From NCBI GenBank assembly GCA_934515035.1, contig CAKSXP010000072.1, forward strand, positions 1 through 8,549: a DNA stretch of 8,549 nucleotides, in the 5' to 3' direction. Shown piece by piece: positions 4,830-8,549 of the stretch. Made by a program: the position numbers and the translations under genes. Position 1 is the first letter of the stretch. Every line of letters begins with the position of its first letter. The notes below the pieces were generated by a model. The model did not search any database and was not told the origin of the DNA. It saw nothing but the letters and a program-made list of their open reading frames with translations. This DNA comes from an uncultured Oscillospiraceae bacterium. Lineage in GTDB: Bacteria; Bacillota; Clostridia; Oscillospirales; Oscillospiraceae.

Positions 4830-6530
4830 ATGCAATATACAGTTCTCTCGCCGTGGGCGGCGTCCGAGGCGCAGCAGCCGCGGCCCCTCTCCCCGCGTCT
4901 TGACACTCTCGCCGGAAAGACCATCGGCCTGTATGCCCATTTCAAGGGCCATGCGCTGAAGATACTCGACGAGGTCGAAACCGCGCTGCGCGCACGTTAT
5001 CCCGACATAAAGTTCAGCCGCTACCAGTATCTCAAGGAGATCACCGAGATAATCGACGACCCCGTGTATTCCGCGGAGGCGGAAGCCTGGTGTGCCGGGT
5101 GCGACGGCATCATAACCGCTTACGGCGACGCCGGCTCCTGCTCAATGTACCTCGCCAAGAACGCGGCCTTCTTCGAGCGCCACGGCAAGCCCACCGTCGA
5201 TCTCATCTGCGACAGCTTTGTCAATTCCACAAAGCGCGGCGTCGCCTCCCAGGGCGTGCCCGGCCTGCGCTTTGTCCCGATGGCCTTCGCGGACCTCTCC
5301 GGTGAGCGCGTCATCGACCGCGCCCTGCTCGACCGCGTCGTCGTTCCTGAGATACAGAAGCACCTCGACGACATCATAAACGGCCTGACCGCCCCTCTGA
5401 GCGAAGAGGAGGCCAACCCCGTCAAGAGCGAGGACTATTCGTCCTTCACCTTCGCCGGAACGCTCTCCGAGATCTGCGATAAATATTACGAGCTGGGCTG
5501 GACCACCGGCCTGCCCATCAATCCCCCTACCCGCGAAGCGGTGGACGAGATGCTCAGCGGCACCGATCTTCCCGCGGACCACGTCCTCGGCCGCATCCCT
5601 CCGATGAACGGCATCGCAACGGTCGAAAAGGTCGCGATAAACGCCGTCATGGCCGGCTGTCTGCCCACATATATGCCGATACTCATCGCCGCGGTCAGGG
5701 GCATGCTCGCGCCCAACATCCAGCTCCCGGGCTGGACCTGCTCCAACGCAAACTGGATGCCGACGATCATCGTCAACGGCAAAGCGGCAAAGGATATCGG
5801 GATGCACTCCGGCCGCGCCATCCTCAGTCCCTATTACAAGCCCAACGCCGCTATCCCCCGCGCGCTGAGCTATATCACGATGAATATCGGCGGCGTGCGT
5901 CAGGGCATGGAGGATATGTCCGCAATGGGTTCCGTCGGGCGCATGGGCATCTGCTTTGCCGAAAACGAGGATGACAGCCCCTGGGAGCCGCTTCAAACCC
6001 GCTACGGCTTCACGAAGGAGGATTCCACCGTCACGATGTTCTGGCCCGCCGACGTCCAGACCCTGGGCGGCGGTCTCGGCGGATGCTCTACCGTCGAGGG
6101 CTTCCTCGACGCGATGTGCCATCTGCGCACCTTCGGCTGGTTCACGGGCGCCGTCATCATCCTCTCGCCGCAGGTGGCAAGGATGTTTGCCGAAGCCGGG
6201 TGGGATCAGCAGCGCATCCTGAACTATGTCGTCGAATATAACCGCGTCCCCGGCGACGAGTGGAACCTGCGCTGGATGGTGGAGAGTCACCACACTCCGC
6301 GCGAGGGCGGCATCAACATCGACCTGCCGTTCGACGGAAGCTATTCGACCCGCCGTTTCTGGAACGACGACCACATGTTCGTCGTTGTCGCGGGAGAGCA
6401 ATGGGGCGCCGCCATCACCGGAGGCGGAGACCACGGCGGTCCGTCGTGCACAAAAATCGAGCTTCCGGAAAACTGGGACGCTCTTGTCGAGAAATACAGC
6501 CACGTCAAGGCCCATTACCTTGACTATTAA
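4830..6530 (+). CDS. UGSC (seleno)protein-like two-domain protein with AGSC motif, function unknown
   Basis: This 566-residue protein has no signal peptide or membrane segment and should be cytosolic. Residues 1-190 resemble the UGSC (seleno)protein family: the stretch CDGIITAYGDAGSCSMY, followed by HGKPTVDLICDSF, corresponds to the family's GD-[U/C]-GSC site. Here the first catalytic position is Ala101 (codon GCC, 5130-5132), leaving only Cys104; a second cysteine pair, C88-x2-C91, lies just before. Residues 205-566 look like a conserved domain of unknown function that I recall in proteins of this family. Its features are RIPPMNGIATVEKVAINAVMAG with Cys277 (255-277), WTCSNANW (303-310), FAENEDDSPWEP (376-387) and a glycine-rich LGGGLGGCS (412-420). 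The start is set by AAGGAGG at 4816-4822. It is the first gene of a two-gene operon with the SnoaL-like gene 23 nt downstream. The reaction is unknown; family assignment is from memory and moderate in strength. Confidence 0.65.
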   Translation: MQYTVLSPWAASEAQQPRPLSPRLDTLAGKTIGLYAHFKGHALKILDEVETALRARYPDIKFSRYQYLKEITEIIDDPVYSAEAEAWCAGCDGIITAYGDAGSCSMYLAKNAAFFERHGKPTVDLICDSFVNSTKRGVASQGVPGLRFVPMAFADLSGERVIDRALLDRVVVPEIQKHLDDIINGLTAPLSEEEANPVKSEDYSSFTFAGTLSEICDKYYELGWTTGLPINPPTREAVDEMLSGTDLPADHVLGRIPPMNGIATVEKVAINAVMAGCLPTYMPILIAAVRGMLAPNIQLPGWTCSNANWMPTIIVNGKAAKDIGMHSGRAILSPYYKPNAAIPRALSYITMNIGGVRQGMEDMSAMGSVGRMGICFAENEDDSPWEPLQTRYGFTKEDSTVTMFWPADVQTLGGGLGGCSTVEGFLDAMCHLRTFGWFTGAVIILSPQVARMFAEAGWDQQRILNYVVEYNRVPGDEWNLRWMVESHHTPREGGINIDLPFDGSYSTRRFWNDDHMFVVVAGEQWGAAITGGGDHGGPSCTKIELPENWDALVEKYSHVKAHYLDY

Positions 6531-6553
6531 AATAAGAGAAAGGAACGAGCAAA

Positions 6554-7333
6554 ATGACACTTGAAGAACTCGCCGCAAAAGTTGAAAAGCTTGAAAAGGA
6601 TCTCGAGCGCGAAAAGGCGATCAACGAGATCCAGAAGCTCATGGGCCGCTATGAGGTCGTGCACAACCCGCTGACCATGTGGCGCACCGCCGAGGACTGT
6701 TTTGCCCTGACCATGCCCGACGTCTCCATGGAGGTCTCCGACTGGGGCGTATGGGTCGGCGCCGAGGCCGTTACATACCTGTTCGGCACCGTCATGAAGG
6801 AGGAGCCCATCGGCACCATGTTCATCCACACCCTCGCCACTCCGATCATCGAGGTCGCGGGCGACGGCCAGACCGCAAAGGGAACGTGGCACTCCCCCGG
6901 CTTCGAGACCCAGATCGGTTCGGACAAGGTCCCCCACGGCTTCTGGTGCTGGGGCAGCTATTCCGTTGACTTCATCAAAGAAAACGGAGTCTGGAAGATA
7001 TGGCACATGAAGTGGTGGCGCACCTTCCGCTGCGACTATTACAAGAGCTGGACGGACTGCTGGCAGGGCATCATGACCGGTCCTCCGAAGGTCCACAATT
7101 TCAAGACCGAGCCCATCACCTTCTTCCACCCCTACGACACCGTCACCGCCCGCGAGCCGTTCCCCGTAAACCCGCAGCCCTACGAGACCTACGAAGGGAA
7201 GATGGAGGACTGGACAATGGCAGAGTTCAAGGAATATTTCCCCGATATGACCCCGACCTCCGCCTTCGAGTTTGCCCACGGCAAAAAGCCCGGCACTGCG
7301 GACCCGACCACCAACCCCTCCGCATTCATGTAA
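6554..7333 (+). CDS. NTF2/SnoaL-like domain protein with coiled-coil N-terminus and C-terminal extension
   Basis: The 259-residue product begins with a heptad-like helix (residues 2-30, LEELAAKVEKLEKDLEREKA) that could dimerise. It continues into an NTF2-like alpha-beta barrel (about 23-165). Support for the fold comes from INEIQKLMGRYE, HTLATPIIEVAGDGQTAKGTW (His92 to Trp112) and GVWKIWHMKWWRTF (145-158). In this superfamily (SnoaL_4 type) the barrel holds a hydrophobic substrate, and members act as isomerases, cyclases or dehydratases, including the bile-acid dehydratase BaiE. Residues 170-259 form an extension rich in Pro, Thr and aromatic residues that ordinary 130-170-residue members lack. 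AAAGGA (6539-6544) precedes the ATG. The 23-nt gap to the UGSC-like gene and the shared terminator suggest one pathway. The substrate cannot be named from sequence. Confidence 0.75.
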   Translation: MTLEELAAKVEKLEKDLEREKAINEIQKLMGRYEVVHNPLTMWRTAEDCFALTMPDVSMEVSDWGVWVGAEAVTYLFGTVMKEEPIGTMFIHTLATPIIEVAGDGQTAKGTWHSPGFETQIGSDKVPHGFWCWGSYSVDFIKENGVWKIWHMKWWRTFRCDYYKSWTDCWQGIMTGPPKVHNFKTEPITFFHPYDTVTAREPFPVNPQPYETYEGKMEDWTMAEFKEYFPDMTPTSAFEFAHGKKPGTADPTTNPSAFM

Positions 7334-7366
7334 CAGCGGAGGATGCATCCTTCTGTTTCCCGGCAT

Positions 7367-7404
7367 AATACAAAAAGCCCTGTTTTTACAGGGCTTTTTG
7401 TATT
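7367..7404 (+). terminator. Rho-independent terminator of the UGSC-like / SnoaL-like operon
   Basis: A perfect 17-bp stem (7367-7383 with 7388-7404) with a TTTT loop contains the GC core GCCCTGT/ACAGGGC, and its distal arm includes TTTTTGTATTTTC. It is nearly symmetric and may act in both directions. It starts 33 bp after the stop codon at 7333. Confidence 0.92.
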
Positions 7405-7563
7405 TTCTCCCATCCCTGCCGGACACGCCGCGCCGGGGCTCCGGCCTTCCAAAACCTTCCCTGCATATTCGTTAATATCCATAAATAGAATACCCCCGGA
7501 CAGGGCGCGGGCAGACAGGTTATTACAAACTGACCGGAAACGCGGATTTTTTGTCCGAAGCTC
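7405..7563. other. Intergenic stretch without a recognised gene
   Basis: Between the terminator and the feo promoter I find no convincing coding region: the short open frames lack ribosome sites and resemblance to known proteins. An inverted pair CTGACCG (7530-7536) and CGGTCAG (7575-7581) brackets the feo -35 box at a 38-bp distance; it may be chance. Confidence 0.5.
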
Positions 7564-7593
7564 TTGACAGCAAACGGTCAGCGGTGGTAAACT
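7564..7593 (+). promoter_or_regulatory. Promoter of the feo locus
   Basis: A perfect TTGACA (7564-7569) is followed after 18 bp by TAAACT (7588-7593), four of six matches to the -10 consensus. The predicted start, near 7600, lies just before the first GTTAG-N6-CTAAC box, a position suited to repression. Confidence 0.6.
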
Positions 7594-7608
7594 TACTGCG
7601 ATTTAAAG

Positions 7609-7624
7609 GTTAGCTTTCGCTAAC
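7609..7624 (+). promoter_or_regulatory. Putative metal-regulator box 1 (GTTAG-N6-CTAAC)
   Basis: GTTAGCTTTCGCTAAC, extended to 7-bp perfect arms when the flanking G and C (7608, 7625) are counted. It lies just downstream of the predicted transcription start. It is one of three copies that share GTTAG-N6-CTAAC around the feo genes. The half-site resembles that of DtxR/IdeR-type regulators, but the spacing differs from their standard box. Confidence 0.7.
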
Positions 7625-7642
7625 CATATATTTTGCAGTTCT

Positions 7643-7658
7643 GTTAGTTATACCTAAC
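7643..7658 (+). promoter_or_regulatory. Putative metal-regulator box 2 (GTTAG-N6-CTAAC)
   Basis: GTTAGTTATACCTAAC lies 34 bp after box 1 (start to start) and about 20 bp before the feoA start. A spacing of 34 bp is a little over three helical turns. The inner six bases differ from box 1, so conservation is confined to the arms. Confidence 0.7.
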
Positions 7659-7679
7659 CAAAAAGAAAGGTGGGTTGGT

Positions 7680-7892
7680 ATGATGCCGCTGACGATGGCA
7701 AAAGCGGGAGAAACTGTTACCATACGCAAGATCACCGGCAAGGACGAGGTACGTCAACACCTGGCCGAGCTTGGCTTTGTGGTGGGCGGCGACGTAACGG
7801 TCGTGAATCAGATCGCCGGAAACCTGATCCTGCAGGTAAAATGCAGCCGTATCGCGCTGGATAAGACCATGGCAAACCGTATTATGATTTGA
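7680..7892 (+). CDS. feoA: FeoA family protein, first of two
   Basis: This 70-residue SH3-like protein has the FeoA pattern: AKAGETVTIRKITGKDEVRQ, then HLAELGFVVGGDVTVVNQIAGNLILQV, and a final SRIALDKTMANRIMI strand-helix-strand. FeoA is a small cytosolic accessory protein needed for ferrous iron transport by FeoB, probably by contacting its nucleotide-binding or membrane part. Two ATG codons stand in tandem (7680 and 7683); AAAGGTGG at 7666-7673 could serve either, so the product may be 69 or 70 residues. It begins the feoA-feoA-feoB cluster, with two regulator boxes ahead of it. The first copy is clearly diverged from the second. Confidence 0.93.
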   Translation: MMPLTMAKAGETVTIRKITGKDEVRQHLAELGFVVGGDVTVVNQIAGNLILQVKCSRIALDKTMANRIMI

Positions 7893-7906
7893 GGAGGACA
7901 GTAAAT

Positions 7907-8128
7907 ATGAAAACATTGAAGGATGCCAAGGTGGGAGAAACCGTCACCGTGGCCCGTCTTCACGGAGAAGGGCCGGTAAAACGCCGCATCATGGACATGG
8001 GTATCACCAGGGGCGTTGAGATCTACGTCCGCAAGGTGGCCCCTCTGGGCGACCCCATGGAGCTTAACGTGCGCGGCTACGAGCTCAGCGTGCGTAAAGC
8101 GGACGCTGAAATGATCGAGGTTCAGTAA
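7907..8128 (+). CDS. feoA: FeoA family protein, second of two
   Basis: A 73-residue FeoA-type SH3-like protein, MKTLKDAKVGETVTVARLHG followed by EGPVKRRIMDMGITRGVEIYV, ending in MELNVRGYELSVRKADAEMIEV. The LGDPMELNVRGYELSVRK segment is the family's most typical feature and is better conserved here than in the first copy, so this may be the main partner of FeoB. The ATG at 7907 is preferred over a TTG six codons upstream because GAGGAGG (7891-7897) is spaced correctly for it. The gene starts 14 nt after the first feoA, so both are translated from one message. Confidence 0.94.
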   Translation: MKTLKDAKVGETVTVARLHGEGPVKRRIMDMGITRGVEIYVRKVAPLGDPMELNVRGYELSVRKADAEMIEVQ

Positions 8129-8171
8129 AACCGGGGCGGTGCGGTACCGCCTGAGATGATTTTGATTGCGA

Positions 8172-8187
8172 GTTAGCTATATCTAAC
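8172..8187 (+). promoter_or_regulatory. Putative metal-regulator box 3 (GTTAG-N6-CTAAC) before feoB
   Basis: GTTAGCTATATCTAAC is the third copy of the box, 22 bp before the feoB start, in an 81-bp gap after the second feoA. The inner TATATC (8178-8183) could act as a weak -10 with ATGATT (8156-8161) at 16 bp, which would give feoB its own regulated promoter; that hexamer pair is poor. A 10-bp palindrome, GCGGTACCGC (8141-8150), lies in the same gap. Confidence 0.65.
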
Positions 8188-8209
8188 CCTCTTTGAAAGG
8201 AGAAGAAAA

Positions 8210-8549
8210 ATGGATATTAAAATCGCGCTGGCGGGCAATCCGAACTGCGGCAAAACGACCCTGTTCAATGCCCTGACCGGCTCCAACCAGTACGTCGGCA
8301 ACTGGCCCGGCGTCACTGTGGAAAAGAAAGAGGGCAAACTGAAGGGTCATAAAAACGTGGTCATTCAGGATCTGCCCGGCATCTACTCTCTGTCTCCCTA
8401 TACGCTGGAGGAAGTTGTCGCCCGAAGCTATCTGGTGAACGAAAAGCCCGATGTCATTCTGAACATCGTGGACGGCACCAACATCGAGCGCAACCTTTAC
8501 CTCACCACCCAGCTGATCGAGCTGGGCCTGCCCGTTGTCGTTGCCGTCA
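8210..8549 (+). CDS. feoB: Ferrous iron transporter FeoB, N-terminal G domain (runs off window)
   Basis: The 113 visible residues are the cytosolic GTPase domain of FeoB, the inner-membrane ferrous iron transporter. The P-loop [12 protein letters not shown] spans residues 9-20, the switch I region [11 protein letters not shown] 30-40 (Thr36 is the likely G2 threonine), and the G3 motif DLPGIYSL begins at residue 54. [20 protein letters not shown] and LGLPVVVAV lead into the G4 motif just beyond the window. FeoB is usually 600-800 residues with a helical membrane part, none of which is visible. The ATG at 8210 follows GAAAGGAG (8195-8202). It sits downstream of two feoA genes and its own regulator box, indicating iron-dependent control in an oxygen-poor habitat where Fe(II) is available. 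Confidence 0.97.
   Translation, partial: MDIKIALAGNPNCGKTTLFNALTGSNQYVGNWPGVTVEKKEGKLKGHKNVVIQDLPGIYSLSPYTLEEVVARSYLVNEKPDVILNIVDGTNIERNLYLTTQLIELGLPVVVAV

Noticed and set aside
5130..5141. Selenocysteine at the UGSC motif
   Set aside because: The codon is GCC, not TGA, so this protein cannot be a selenoprotein at this position.
5142..6578. A 478-codon open frame on the minus strand
   Set aside because: Mirror frame of the UGSC-like gene; composition is the usual antisense pattern rich in Asp, Arg, Ala and Val, with no ribosome site.
6554..7333. Calling the SnoaL-like gene a bile-acid 7-alpha-dehydratase (baiE)
   Set aside because: Only the fold class is shared. The protein is much longer, and no other bai genes are present.
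7340..7351. 12-bp palindrome AGGATGCATCCT after the SnoaL-like stop codon
   Set aside because: It lies between a stop codon and a strong terminator, without a T-run or promoter; most likely chance.
6527..7426. A 299-codon open frame on the minus strand
   Set aside because: Antisense to the SnoaL-like gene and running through its terminator; no recognisable domain.

Overview
The window looks like a chromosomal segment of a GC-rich anaerobic Firmicute, probably a gut Clostridia member of the Oscillospirales type. This is an inference. It rests on strong Shine-Dalgarno sites of the AGGAGG type, the rpsF-ssb-rpsR gene order, tandem small FeoA genes ahead of FeoB, a PadR regulator, and a tail-fibre-like protein of a kind I associate with gut clostridia. 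No rRNA, tRNA, CRISPR array or insertion sequence was seen.

Left half, all on the minus strand. Reading in the direction of transcription (right to left): an orphan tail-fibre-like gene (4629-4195) ending in a strong terminator; thiI (4016-2844, tRNA 4-thiouridine synthesis) followed 17 nt later by cinA (2826-1552); then the ribosomal/replication operon rpsF-ssb-rpsR (1444-382) with its own promoter and a candidate structured leader, closed by a terminator at 331-363; and finally the start of a PadR-family regulator (234-1) that runs off the window. The rpsF -35 box sits only a few bases past the cinA stop, so read-through from thiI-cinA is possible.

Right half, all on the plus strand. A two-gene operon of unknown function (4830-7333) has a recognisable promoter with a 16-bp perfect-arm inverted repeat abutting the -35 box. 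Its first gene encodes a 566-residue two-domain protein that I assign to the UGSC (seleno)protein-like family, with the first position of the UGSC motif changed to alanine. Its second gene encodes an NTF2/SnoaL-like protein with an N-terminal coiled coil and a long C-terminal extension. A 17-bp-stem terminator closes the operon. Next comes a ferrous-iron uptake locus: feoA, a second feoA, and the 5' part of feoB. Three copies of the same palindromic box, GTTAG-N6-CTAAC, lie in front of it, two before the first feoA and one just before feoB, suggesting a metal-responsive repressor.

The most unusual content is the UGSC-like/SnoaL-like operon with its own operator, and the repeated GTTAG-N6-CTAAC boxes that define a candidate iron regulon motif. 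The rest is well-known core metabolism and translation.
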